A DNA stretch of 64,000 bases from Trichosphaerium sp. ATCC 40318 (lineage: Eukaryota; Discosea; Flabellinia; Trichosidae), in assembly GCA_038496445.1 (NCBI GenBank), contig JALMLS010000062.1, positions 558,001 to 622,000 on the forward strand. The letters are read 5' to 3'. Position 1 is the first letter of the stretch; every line of letters begins with the position of its first letter. The notes under the pieces are model-generated. The model saw nothing but the letters and a program-made list of their open reading frames with translations, ran no database searches and had not been told where the DNA came from. Position numbers and translations under genes: made by a program. Shown one piece after another: positions 13,146-24,873 of the stretch.

Positions 13146-13314
13146 CTTTTTAGAGTGATTGTAATTACAAAATAAAATCAAACTCAACCAACAAGTGCTC
13201 CTAGATCATAATATTCTAGACGCTGTACCAAATATAGGAATACACTACTTCACAGGAGTAGAATGATGAAAAAACTATCACTTCAGTAACTTTAAGTAGT
13301 TTGTTATGTGTTTA

Positions 13315-14202
13315 TTAACCAATGCTAACTGTTTTAGTCCACAAGCATCCATCTACATCTACAGCACGCAGGTTATACACAATCCCATTTCTGTACACAT
13401 CCACTTGTTTGAAGATTGTGGTGACTGTAGACCAACCAGCAAAGTCAACATAATAGAATGTTCCATTGGTTGCAGTGGTGGCATAGATACCGAATGTACT
13501 CACAGAAATCTGAACAAACTGTTGTGCGAATGATTCATCAAGATCAACCCATGCTGTTCCAATTGGATCTGTGGGAGTGACGCCATCCCTGTAACTGATT
13601 TTTCCATTCGGTTTAATGCCGTAAGGTACACCATCTTCATCTACATCAACATACTTGAGATTACCACTGACCTACACAAGCAATGAGTGTTGTTTCAAAA
13701 ACTGTGAAGAAAAGTACCAGTTGCCAAGGAGCAGTAGAGCTCGCTTTGTAGTAAATGAAGTTATTTGGATTCACACCCCAGATACCTCCACTTGGAGTCA
13801 CGCTCAGCTGTTTCAAGATACCAGGTACATGAACCCAATTAGAACCGGTATTAGATCCCTGTTTAGATTGTAAGTACTTTAAAACCACTAAAAATAACGT
13901 ACCGTAGAACCAAGGCGATAGAATATCAGGTTGTCATAGTTTACACCCCACACGTTACCGTTAACACCGACATCAAGTTGTTTGAGTTGTCCTGATATTC
14001 GATTGTCGTTGGGTACGTGGTAGATGGTTTCACAAGGAGTTATTCCCCATTCATCACTTGGTCCAATAGCGACCTGTACCAGATTGCGAGTGTATGGATG
14101 ACGATCCCATCCTGCAACTGTAGTTGATGGTGTATCAGTACTAGTTGCAGCATACGATACGCCAATGATAAGTAAAATATAAAATAAGAGATGCGTTGTC
14201 AT
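13315..14202 (-). CDS. Secreted tectonin-type beta-propeller lectin
   Basis: Transcribed right to left from ATG 14202 to TAA 13315, in three exons. The first intron begins with GTACGT after exon 1 (around 13904-13861). The second is about 13665-13713. The protein starts with a clear signal peptide (LLFYILLIIGVSYA). It then shows about six repeats ending in the tectonin pattern of a beta-strand, a short acidic turn and G-x-x-W/Y-G-V-x-x-x-x-x-I-x-Y. Examples are LKQLDVGVNGNVWGVNYDNL, LKQLSVTPSGGIWGVNPNNF and LKYVDVDEDGVPYGIKPNGK. Tectonins bind carbohydrates or phospholipids at the cell surface or outside the cell and take part in recognition of microbes. The gene sits alone in the centre of the palindrome between the two F-box/SPRY copies. 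No transmembrane anchor is seen, so secretion is likely. Confidence 0.85.
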
Positions 14203-15229
14203 TATTGAGATGTTGATTGTTTTATGTTGGTGTTTTTTGTTTTATTCTTCTTTGATTTATTTGCTGAATACTACAAACTAAAAACTAAAAACTGCCAAGT
14301 ACTTCATTGTTCACACTTTGTTCCACGCGCCAGAGAATATCTATGATTAGTTGAGACCAGGTATGTGAACATTGTATCACGAACTTACCCCAAACCGCGA
14401 GTCTATCACGTGATTTTTACAAACCACGTTTAAGTTTAACTAGGCGCTTGCGATATTGATAAAGATGATGTTGGATCTAGTTCGTTACAGAGATGACTCG
14501 TGGAACAACTTTTTCAGTGAAATTTTTATCCCGTCCACCCCGCCTGATACAATACAATCATCGATTAACTCGTACTAAATGGCCTTCAGCCAAAGTGCTA
14601 TCAACTTCACGATGCCACTGTATTTTATCGAACAACTTATTTGTTTGCTGGTCTGTATAAAAACTATTATTTGCACAAGCTAAGTCAATGTATTGTAGCA
14701 ACTAGCTGGGGAAACGAAAGCGTAATGAAGTTTATCCTGAAAAAAAAGCATGGCTGTACAAACCGGGTTTTACGGACGTTTGAGACTTAGGGAGGTTGGC
14801 TGCTAACGTAAAGTCAACAACCAAGCGTAACAACGGGTAGAGGCAATGACTACCAATGTACTCGGAACAGTTTTTGGTTTTTAGGTTGTTTTTATTGTCT
14901 GTGACTTTGAATAAAACAAGGGTCTCAGGCTTCGTGACCAAGCGGTCAAGCCAAGAGATACTTTCTCCTCCAATCAGGTGTTGTTGTTGTTTGTAGGAAC
15001 CAAAGGACAATAGGGTTCCAGCACTTTTAACAAAGAAACAATATACGCACGTGGTCTTTGCAAAATAATTCCATTTCACAGCGTTACATGCATCTGTTAC
15101 CTTTATAAACAACTTATTCGGTTAATCATTTATGTACTACAGAGAAACCAGTGATAGGTATTGTCCACAAAAAGGTCGAGTTTATTGTAATTACATTTCG
15201 GCTTCTGACCAGTTCATTCTATGATTGCT
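14203..15229. other. Centre of palindrome, right half: promoter region and unassigned DNA
   Basis: This holds the upstream region of the tectonin gene, including TCACGTGA at 14406-14413. A 126-codon minus-strand frame at 14732-15112 begins at TTG and has no recognisable family or splice partner, so I do not call it a gene. Confidence 0.4.
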
Positions 15230-18200
15230 TTATTGTTTGAACCAAATCATGTATACACTTCCTTCCAGAACTCTATCGCTTCCACAAGGAACTTATGTAG
15301 TGCCATATGGTATTTATAGAGCGAATAAAATAGTAAGGGACATGGTATATCCTAATAGATAAGTCAGTAAGTTTTTACTTAAAATAAACCATAATAAAAA
15401 GAGAAGACGCACGAGGTTGATAGGTAAATTACAGGAAAGAATATAAAATGAAACACATCAAAGGCTTTAGTAATAGCATTCTTTTTTGGTTTTGGAGGGT
15501 TAACTATACTAGCATACATCTTTTTGCAGGTACTAAACTGTTAGACTTCAAGCCAATAGCGTGACATGTATTTTATTACGTACGATCTTGCTGCATCACG
15601 CATTTCTTTATCTGATATATTCTCATTAGCACACTCCTAACTCTTTTTGTGAGAAAATCATTTGTAACAGAAGATGGGTATTGTACAAGTTTAGCAGCAA
15701 TAAATTTGATGAAATCATGATGGTCTGGTATATCTGGAGATTCAAGATAAGTGGAATACATTTCAAGCCTATTATCAATTTATAAGTCAAAACCAATAAT
15801 GTGCACGTGTAACAAAGTATTGAAAAGCCACTAGAAAGAGTACGATTGTTTTGTATGTTGTGCTATAACGATTGGGATGCATGTTTTAACTAGTTCCATT
15901 TTCACACTGTCACTGTCACCTATTAGGATAGAGTTCCGTTATTAGTATCTACAATAGTGATGAAGTTGTAAATATAAGCGTACTAGGTTTATAAACATCT
16001 TCGTCAAGGAAGAATGGTTCAAGGAGAGGTAAGAACTCATTTTGCCATGGTATTTCAGGTGTTGAAATATATAAAACAAATTCGTTTAAAGCCACAACGT
16101 CACTGTAACGTAGTCCTGGATCTTCACCTTTGTATACATGCCACATTGCATTTTCTATTGCAGTAAATGATTGAAATCGTGCACCGTACGATAGTACTTC
16201 ATGAATATCCTGCCATGAAGAACAAATAAGGATCTAAAGTAACATCTTTTAGGAAAAAAATCGTACAGAAAACGATGCTGTATTTACATCAAAGCCTGGT
16301 ATTGGAGCAAGGCTTTCCTTGATGTAGTTCATCAATTTACGATTTTTGAAAGCTGATACACCAAGTATAGCTGTGTATATAGTAAGTATATTAACAAGTA
16401 GCACTTGACTTACTAATCTGGTCGAGCATCCAATTAATAGGTGAATATGAATCTAGTATTATGTTCCAGTCTATTGGGACATCCCTCCACTATTGTATAC
16501 TTAAAAATCAAATTGGTTACATTCAAAATACCTTGGGTACTACTGGATTCTTCAATGGATGATCAGCAACTTAAACAAAGATGATTTAGAACGTATGAAT
16601 ATTTTGAAGAGTTTCAAAAAAGAAAGTTGTACGTTCACATTTCTTGTCAATGTATGCAATCACATCAAATCGAAATGGTTCTTTTCCAAAGTTTACACTA
16701 CACTTAGCACTGTTTGATCTCATACCAATAGTTGGAAAGAACATTTGTGCTTCAATATCAGGCTACAAGCAACACAGTCATTAACAAAGTATGAAACAAA
16801 AAGAAAAAGAAGGAGTACATAAGGAATAACGCCAATAAAGTTGCCATTCTTTGTAAAGAACATTTCTTTTTCTTGAAAGTCAAACCCACATCCAATTGTA
16901 TCATGAAGTCCCCACTTTTCTTTAAATGTGTATGTCCATGCATTTTCTAAAAGTAAATCAAATTAAGCATAAAAGTCCATCACTTTTGATTGCACAACAA
17001 AAAAGCCATCTTACGAAAGTAGAAGCCACCATCACCTCTAAAAAAACACAAACAATTAATAAACACTTTCATTTAGAGCCAAGTATTACCCATGATATCC
17101 GTATGAACAGTTTTTACATCCTGGCAACGCCTTGGTTTTTTCATAATGCTTGATAGCAGCACCCATACCAATAACACTATTTTTGAAATTTATTAGCAAA
17201 ATTAGCTCATTAGCAAACCGCTTACCAAGGATGCTCACCGCTATCAATCACATAGATCTCGTAGTATGATACTGATGCGATTTTACCAAAGGGAAGTGGT
17301 CTCATTGGATGTGATGCTTGACAGCTCTAAATACGATTAAGCAATGCAATACAGAAAGAAGCATTCCTCACCATAGCCCTATCTTCGCCAATTTTTGTTA
17401 CCTCTGTATTGTCGTTTGAGAAACGTAAGAGTTGATCATGTTCTTCTACAAGAATAATAAAAGTCACGTGCGTCATAAATAACATAAAGTTGTAGTCGTA
17501 CCTTCTTTTACAAGTCTAAGTGATGACATGTATTCATGGAGTGGATATCGGTCTTTGAACAGTTGTTTCCATGTCATACCTTTTGGAAGATGGCGAACCC
17601 ATTTATATTTGCTACAAATCATCGCCTATTGTTATATACCATGTTAGGGTGAGTATTGGATGCGTAAGATGCGTACCCAAAGAGATTCAGCGGAATACAT
17701 CTTTTTCCAACTCTTTGACACTAATGGAAGAATACCTATTCATTTTTTAGCGTTAAATACGCGTCAAAAACGACTTGCCAGTTTGTTTGATGGGTATTAA
17801 CATAAATATCTTGTGAGCCATCTAATACGGTTACGTCAGCGATATTAGGTTGTTTGGAAGCGTTTTAACATCACCTCAAGCGGTATTTGAGATAAATCGT
17901 TGCCTGAGTTCATTTTTGAGAGATAACGCAATTAAATACAAAGTAGACGTTGGGTTCGAGCGTTAGCAAGAACGGATAAATGTCAACAGAAAGTAACGCT
18001 TAACGTATTTTAAGTGAATCGATCGTACTCAGTAAACTCATTACAGTTCAAATTCTAAGTTTGGTTCCCAGAATGTCTAATTTTTGGTCCCACAGAATTT
18101 CTTGTTTCCGTCATGTTTATAAGCACTACGCCAATAGTAGTAACACTAGATACAGGAGTGAGGAACCTTACACAACAAAATGACTTTCAAAGGGAATAAT

Positions 18201-18270
18201 TTTTATTGTATTTTCACTCACTTTGACCTGTACTGTGGGTTGCACTTGAGGCAAGTAACATAGTTTGAAT
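15230..18270. repeat. Right arm of the large imperfect palindrome
   Basis: This is the reverse-complement counterpart of about 10085-13145. Gene structure and intron positions are preserved between arms, but the encoded proteins differ at a modest fraction of residues. This is a duplication old enough for coding divergence, not an assembly mirror. An extra stretch of about 20 bp near 18080-18100 and other small indels distinguish it from the left arm. Confidence 0.85.
15504..17913 (-). CDS. F-box + SPRY domain protein, right copy
   Basis: Reads right to left from ATG 17913. The first intron (GTGATG...CACAAG) joins SQIPLE to IFMLIPIKQTGKSFLT. A second short intron then joins RILPLVSKSWKKMYSAESLW and VRIL. 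Together these make a convincing F-box of about 50 residues. The SPRY domain and the helical C-terminal region follow as in the left copy. Sister exons read LGVSAFKNRKLMNYIKE, GEDPGLRYSDVVALNEFVLY and YLESPDIPDHHDFIKFIAAK. The last exon appears to end early (TAG about 15504) relative to the left copy. All splice sites I could check are intact, so this is the better candidate for the functional copy. Likely role: substrate receptor of an SCF-type ubiquitin ligase (inference from domains). Confidence 0.75.
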
Positions 18271-18573
18271 GAATCAATAGCACCACGACATTGACCCTGG
18301 TACAGAAGACTGTTGTATCCATTCACTTGACTTTCCTCTTGCAAGAATAGTTTTGTAACCATACTTCAAAGTCGACATTTGCAGTTTAACAAAAGACATT
18401 GGCTCTTCGTTGATACTATCCAGTACTAATATGAAGCTACTTAGCGCCAAGAAACTGAAAGCAATCTTGTTTGGTACTAAGTGCGACCAGCTAGCACATG
18501 TGAAGTTGCTGTGAATCAAAAATAAAATTGTTGAACAATTTTTAACCATGTAAAGAGCGTTTGGATCAACCAT
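18168..18573 (-). pseudogene. Possible decayed gene at the outer edge of the right arm
   Basis: Two overlapping minus-strand frames (18274-18573 and 18168-18362) read like one protein interrupted by a frame change near 18340. The first gives SFILVLDSINEEPMSF and the second NSLLYQGQCRGAIDSFKLCY. Only the last part is duplicated in the left arm, where it has extra differences. I do not recognise a family. It may be a broken gene whose end was copied with the palindrome, or a coincidence. Confidence 0.25.
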
Positions 18574-19640
18574 AAGCAGCAGAATGTAATGACTCTGTCA
18601 TAGGCACTGGCGTGTTGTCCCAAACGTTGCAGGTTCGACCCCATCCCACTCTGTTGGGTAACCTAAAAAGATAACGCAATTTCAGTTGATGATTTACGAA
18701 TTCCTAGCATTGTTTGCGAGTGAAGAAAAAAGGCTATCTCATTCAAGTTTTACTACTATTTCTAGAAAGCGAGTTTTTAGCTCTTTTAGCAGATCTAGCA
18801 AGATCTGACACTTCTGTCAAATAGTGCAGATCTATCACAATGTGAACTGTACGCGTGATAATGATGTCCTTCATAGTACGACTAACATACACTATAAAAT
18901 TGGCGGTATCATGGGTCTGAGGATAATATTGTTTGTTGTATCCTATGTCAGTATTACCTTCCACAGTTCACGTGGTTTTTTCAATAACCTTTCTTTCGAG
19001 ATTATACCAAAATTTTCAACGTCAGTTTCAATAGACTGTGGAAGATGATCGTACGAGTATTTTACCTACGCACTGTACACAGTATGGTCAAACCACAGAA
19101 GTTCAATTAGCTAAAAGCAAATTAAATGGTATGATGTCTACAACGCTATCGCATAACCGCCAAACACGGTATGAATGCCTCAAACACTGTTTGCTGTAGT
19201 TTTGCTTCAAAAATCAAAGTACGTGTATAAATTACTAGCGCTACGCTAGCGCCTACCTCACGCTAACAAAAGCGCTCTCGCAGCATCTAAACACCAAGGC
19301 AGGCGTAATAACTCTAAAATCTCCAAAAACACCACCAGTGTTGCTGTAGGCTTTGCAAATGCCTCTGGGTGTCAAATATACAAATAAAAATGCTGGTATG
19401 GGTTTGTTAAATCACGTGGGTTTGAAATGGTTGGATTCGCTGTACAGCACGTGAGGGTCACATAAAAATACGTGAAATTCGCAAGATCTGTCAGAAGTGT
19501 CAAATTCCGATCAGATCTGACACATCGAGCAGAAACTGGATTTTTTTAGTTAAAAGTCAGTCTGTCTACGAGACAGACAATAATATTAAAAACCGGAGAT
19601 GTTTCACCACTCCATCAACATATTAGTATTAATAGACGCC
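18574..19640. other. Intergenic DNA with tRNA-like box and related GATC motifs
   Basis: No protein gene is supported. The region holds a tRNA T-arm-like string GGTTCGACCCC at 18632-18642 without a foldable tRNA. It also holds two related 21-bp motifs at 18802-18822 and 19485-19505 whose 14-bp core is flipped (see findings), and several CACGTG cores. Confidence 0.4.
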
Positions 19641-19654
19641 GCAGTACAACTTAA

Positions 19655-21515
19655 GCGGTGACACTACCCTTATATCTGTTACTACAACTTCAAGCTAGGA
19701 TAATACCTGAAAATAAGGCATATACTGCACGTTCTGTTCAAGAGTGTGAACGAATTCAAAAAGGCTTTAGTAACTATTTCTACATTTTGTGTCCTTATGA
19801 AAACCACGTGTGTGATATGCCATAATGCTATACTACCTTTGGTAATACCAAATTCTGATTGTAATTAACAATTCTGTCCATAGGTACTAACTTTGGCGGT
19901 GATATTACCAGGAGCTTTCTCCACCTTACATTTACCAAATATTGGGTCATTTAACGCGCCTACATTAACGTACAAGAAACTCAGATTGTATAATATTAAA
20001 AAGCCTTTATATTAGATACCCTAGATCTACATGGCCTGGCGAAAACGTGAGCGGAATAGTCACGTGCTCAAAACAGAAAAATATTTCTTTTTTCGATAAA
20101 ATTCTGTTGGTGTCGTTTACAGGTCCAAGAGCTGGTATTGCTCTCGAACCAATTATCGCAGAGTATCAAGATACATACAAACCAAAGGCTCTTGTTTTTA
20201 GAGGTACTTCGCTTACGCCAGGGAAGATATGGTTTGATTCCAATAGAGACTTTGAAAGTGTAAAACTGCCCGTAGCAGTAATTTCAGGTAGGTGAATTGT
20301 TTCGGCTTTTCAGCCAATAAATATTAACTTATATAGCTGGTGACTTCGATTCTATTGTAAATGCTATCGAAAAAAATAATGGAACTATAGACAACTCCGT
20401 ATTATTACGAGGTACACCTGAAAGGGTCATTTTTTTTTCGGAGTGCACTTATCATTTTTTAATTATAGAAAGAAACGAATGGGAACATATCCTTACTAGC
20501 AAAATTATACTGCTTTGTATACAAGTGCCCTTTATTTTCTGGAGTCTATTGAATGTTTGTTTGTGCTTGAACCGATTCTACAATAATACAACCGAAACCT
20601 GTAGCTGCATTTTGGATGCTAAACACATAATTCTATGTTTCGAATTTATTGCAAATTTCAGTACGATATTTCTCACGTGCGAAAAAAAAAATCCAATCTA
20701 TTAACACGTGCTAGTGCGTCTTGTATTTTCAATAGATCTATATGGCTCCCATAGACTTTATCCGCCTTGGGCTGCTACAATCTCTTTTAAAAGTACTTAT
20801 CCTTTTGCACTTGGATCATTTATTATCATGGCTGTTCAATGGAATCTCATTTTACGAGCACAGAATATTATGGTTAATCAGTTCGTTCAAAAGATAAAGA
20901 TTCTATTCTATCTATGTGTTGCCGCACTTATTATACTGGAGATAGCATCTAATATTGCGTTCGCACTTGTACGTTTCAACTGCTTTTTAACTTTGTTTTT
21001 ACATTTTCTAGGTTGAAACGTCAAGTTTGTTGTTCGGACTGAGTGGATTCTATGTTCTATTGATTTTTATTGTTGGAGTTTACTATAATGTAACAGCAGC
21101 TCGTGTGCTTGTCCGTATTAGGCAAATGGAACCTACAGCCGCAAAGAGAAGTATAGAAACAGTAAGTGATTTTTACTTTAAACAAATATTTGTTTTATAT
21201 TTACAACAACTTATACTCATCTAGGCTATGTACAAGGGTATTGGAGTTGGTGTAACAATAATCTTGTGTTCGTGCAGCACTTTTTTATTTCTTTCTTTTA
21301 TAATAGGACGACCTGTTGGCTATGTATTGGTTCTTACTTGGTATTCTTGTCTTCTCTTTTTTGCAAGCACTCTTCAGATCTTACACTTCTATGATACTAG
21401 AAATATATTCAAGGACTACCTAATTGGCCTTGGTTTGATTGAACCAAGCGATGACATTCGACCTCATGAAGAAATAAATACAACAAAACGGACAAATAAT
21501 ACGGCACTATCATGA
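19655..21515 (+). CDS. PA-domain multi-pass membrane protein, copy 1
   Basis: A luminal N-terminal exon near 19665-19832 reads AYTARSVQECERIQKGFSNY. A protease-associated (PA) domain exon from about 20124 reads GPRAGIALEPIIAEYQDTY, with KPKALVFRGTSL, and continues AGDFDSIVNAIEKNNGTI. About seven hydrophobic segments follow, including IILLCIQVPFIFWSLLNVCL, FALGSFIIMAVQWNLIL, IKILFYLCVAALIILEIA and VTIILCSCSTFLFLSFIIG, then a polar tail and TGA at 21513-21515. The layout is an extracytoplasmic PA domain, seven helices and a cytosolic tail. A diverged paralog with the same order lies on the minus strand at 44272-46236. The family is unknown to me. PA domains bind peptides or mediate sorting, so a sorting receptor or GPCR-like protein is possible. 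The start codon was not fixed. Confidence 0.68.
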
Positions 21516-22047
21516 AAAAGAAACTAATAGACAATCTGTAAATATCCCTGTTGTTCAAAACCAAGCAAATATGAGAGTCTTGGAGGTATTCGTTTGTTTC
21601 CAAGTGTATTAACATAAATTCATCGTAAACTACTACTTTATTCACTGTACTTGAGTAGATCGTATGTGATCAAGTGTCATAGCACATTGAAATGTCAAGG
21701 TTAATGCAATTTTTTTGAAATATGAGAACTTGGTTTATCACATTTTTTTCTTGATTGACAGTTTGCATATTTAGCTCTAGATTTCACTAACAAAAAGTCC
21801 GTTATCTGTGACAATTTTTCGTTGACTGTATCGTTTTTTCTGTGTTTACAACCCTGGAAGTTCTCTAAAATACTGACACTATATTTCTTGATTTGAGTGA
21901 TAACACTCGAAGACCAATCACTAGCTCCAGTTGTAGTAGATCGGCAATCAATTTAAAAAGTTTTTTCCTAAAACAAGTGTCATAATGGACACTTTCTGAC
22001 TAATTACAACTGGTAACAATACACGCATTACAAATAAACAAACTAGT
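21516..22047. other. Spacer between converging genes
   Basis: The stretch lies between the 3' ends of the PA-membrane gene and the minus-strand MORN gene. No coding signal or structured repeat is seen. Confidence 0.45.
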
Positions 22048-22795
22048 TTAGTTTTTATTTTCTTCTACTATTATTATATCATGCGACATAATGTCACTTT
22101 CTTTGATACCCTCAATATATTTACAGTTTTCTATAACTTCACCTCTTTTATTCCATTCCCTAAATTCACCATGTTTCATGTTATCCTTATAAAAGCAATT
22201 ATAACACAACTGGCCATTAATAAAATATTGCTTAAATTCTCCTTCTTTGAATCCATTTTGGTAAAAACAGTGTTCGTTTAACTGTCCGTTAGAAAACCAC
22301 GATTTAAATTCACCATCCTTATGACCATGTTTAAAAGTACATTCTCTTTGCTTAGTACCATCGTTGTAATACAGTATAAACGATCCATGCAGCACTCTGT
22401 TTAAGTAATCCTTACTTGACTTAATAGCACCACTTTGATAAAATTCCTTACAAGTTCCTTCTTTTTTACCGTCCTTATACATAATACTACTTCGTAATAT
22501 ACCATTATGCCAATAAATATCATATTGTCCATGTAGTTTACCATTACTAAAGATGCACTGAACCCATTTATGGCGTTCAGAAACGTTACAACTAAAATTC
22601 TCTCTACGTCGTACTTTTTCTCTTGTATTTTCATGCCACTTCTTGAAAGTACCATGCTTTTGTAATGCGCTATTAAACCGTGACGTTGTAGCTGTCTGGA
22701 AGCAAAGTAAAGGCCACTTGAAGAATATCTCTTTATCAATATTCTCAAATTCGTAATGGAGTTCAACCGGCATATCAAGAAGATGAATGCTCTCA
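22048..22795 (-). CDS. MORN-repeat (YwqK-type) protein, short
   Basis: The main exon runs from an apparent acceptor (T-rich tract and CAG) at 22796 down to the stop at 22048. An internal ATG lies at 22773, and a small upstream 5' exon may exist near 22960. The head reads HLLDMPVELHYEFENIDKEI, then FFKWPLLCFQTATTSRFNSA, clearly homologous to the head of the broken MORN gene at 29834. About seven MORN/YwqK repeats follow, for example GTKQRECTFKHGHKDGEFKS and QLNEHCFYQNGFKEGEFKQY. This protein is about half the length of the 7.9-kb relative. The head resembles an F-box-like helical region. Function is unknown. Confidence 0.75.
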
Positions 22796-23255
22796 CTGAA
22801 CAAAAAAAAAATAGTTAGTCCAAAAACGTGATTAGTAATCGAAAAATCGAACAAAGTTTTAGCGCCTGAGCAAACATACTAGTGGCAGATAACTGGTGTC
22901 GCCCCATAGCAAAGGTAAGCGCTCACTACCTGAACTGTTTTCCAATTCAGACGCCATAGCAACGCTACTTAAAACCTAGAGCGTAGGATAGTTTTACACG
23001 TCGTTTCAAATAAAAAATGTAAAGAAGTGTGAGAACTCTAACCTTTCTGCCATTTTTGAATATAACACACGTAAATGCGTATATTTTATACAGTTTAAAT
23101 CTCGCTAGTAAGCTGCAAACAACAAAATTCAGCTGAAAGTAAAAAAAAACTGACTGAAATACTTCCATTGACTTTTTTGCTGGGCTTTTTTTTTTGTTTT
23201 ATTGAATTTTGAGATGATTTGTACAAGATTGCTCTAGGATTTTCGTTGATCGTAA

Positions 23256-24557
23256 TCATTCAACTTTATCACTATGTACATGTGTTTGTTGTAGAAAGTA
23301 ACCATAGTTGTTGTAAAGATCAACATCAGTGAGATGAGCCGTGTCATTCCATCTATCCAAAGACCAAAACTTATCGGCATAATAAAACTCGCAAACAGCA
23401 GTATTCTCAACTGAATGCCTCCAGAAAGTTGCAGATGACGTATTTAAAAAGCCACGCAAACAACACTTTATAGCAGAACCATGAGATACAACAAGAAGTC
23501 GTTTGTTCTCTTTTGGATCTGTAGGAAGTTGAGGTACAATAACCCTATTAATAAACCCAAAAATACGTTTTTCAAGGTCATACATAGACTCACCGCCAGG
23601 TGCACTCCAATGCCAACCTAGACGCTATATAAACGCATTAGAATAAGACACGTGAATCGAAGTAAAAAGGGCCCAAGTAACCTATAAAAAAAGCCCAACA
23701 AAAAAATTTCAAGGGTTCGGTAGTGACGTACATCCATCTCTTTTACAACGTCTTTTGTAAAGTATTCATCGCGTGATTTACCTTCCCAGTCACCCTGAGA
23801 GAGTTCTTCAAGCTCCTTATGGAACTCAACGCCTAATACAAGTGTGAAAAACACAAAAAATCGGTTCAGATTAGAAAATGGCTAAAAAGGCCATTAAAAC
23901 ATCAAAAGGTTGTTGCATACCACTAGAAGCATCAAAATCCAGGTGTTTACCCATATGTTGAATCGTTTCTTTGGCTCTGGCGGCAGTTGAAGAATAAACT
24001 TTGTCAAATTTGACGTTACGCTCTTTCATGTATATCCCGAGTTGTTCAGCCTTTGTTTTATGAGTTTTAAGACATAGTTTAGAAGATATTTGATTGAACG
24101 TTTCTTTCGTCGTTAACGCTTATTTTTTTAAAATGTAACACCAGCAATGGCGCCAATATACTGTGCAGTACAAGGGTTCGCCGAGTAAAAAAGAAATTTC
24201 AAAAAACGTTTTTTGGCGTTATGCATTACAAGCGACTCAAACACGCATGAAATGTATGTAACGCAACGGTTTTTTGCGAAGAGCAATAAAATAAACAAGT
24301 TTTTAACAAAACGAAATTAGGCCTACCTGTTCAACGCCCTTATCAGTCAATCGCGACTTAGAGTGCCTTCCTAATCGTTTTGAGTGAGCGATAAGCCGTT
24401 AATCAACTTTAAATAAAAACTGATGTCAACTTCATAAAAACAACGCTACTTTGAGCACTCTAGTGCGTATACAATACTATCCCTAGTACGTACCTCCGAT
24501 AACTCCTTTACGAATTTTGCAAGCAGCATGTCGCACAAAGCATAAGCTGAGCGACAT
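23256..24557 (-). CDS. Histidine phosphatase (phosphoglycerate mutase-like)
   Basis: Starts at ATG 24557. Exon 1 (24557-24494) encodes MSLSLCFVRHAACKIRKGVI, with the phosphohistidine motif R-H in the usual N-terminal place (RHA rather than RHG). A GTACGT donor follows. Exon 2 near 24400-24330 reads SRLTDKGVEQ. The next exon reads ERNVKFDKVYSSTAARAKET, the second arginine/S-S-x-x-x-R motif of the family. Then come LEELSQGDWEGKSRDEY, GWHWSAPGGESMYDLEKRIF and RLLVVSHGSAIKCCLRGFL, with the second catalytic histidine in VSHG. The stop is at 23256. These phosphatases or mutases act on sugar phosphates or other phosphoesters through a phosphohistidine. The long intron of several hundred bases after exon 1 is unusual for this window. 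Confidence 0.85.
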
Positions 24558-24873
24558 GCTTTGGTTACCTCGGCTAAAACGAACTTTTGGCTACAATGAC
24601 CCTAAAAAAACGCCACAAAACACCAGCCTTGAAATGGAACTATTTTGCCCGATATTTGTTTTAACGTGTTCAGAACAAGTGTCAAAACCTACAAGCGTTC
24701 TTACATAACGCTTAGATCCTTTTTTAACAGCAATTTGTGTAAATTAAAGCCACTTGGGGTAGCTTTCACATGCAATTGCAGCAAAGGGCAGTCAATGCGG
24801 TATTCTCTACACTGAAGCGATAAGAGTATCAATTCGAGTTTTTACAGCGTCAAAAAAGATGTGTTTGTTTTTT

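Noticed and set aside
14732-15112. 126-codon minus-strand frame in the palindrome centre
   Set aside because: It begins at TTG, has no recognisable family and lacks convincing splice partners, so it was left as unassigned DNA.
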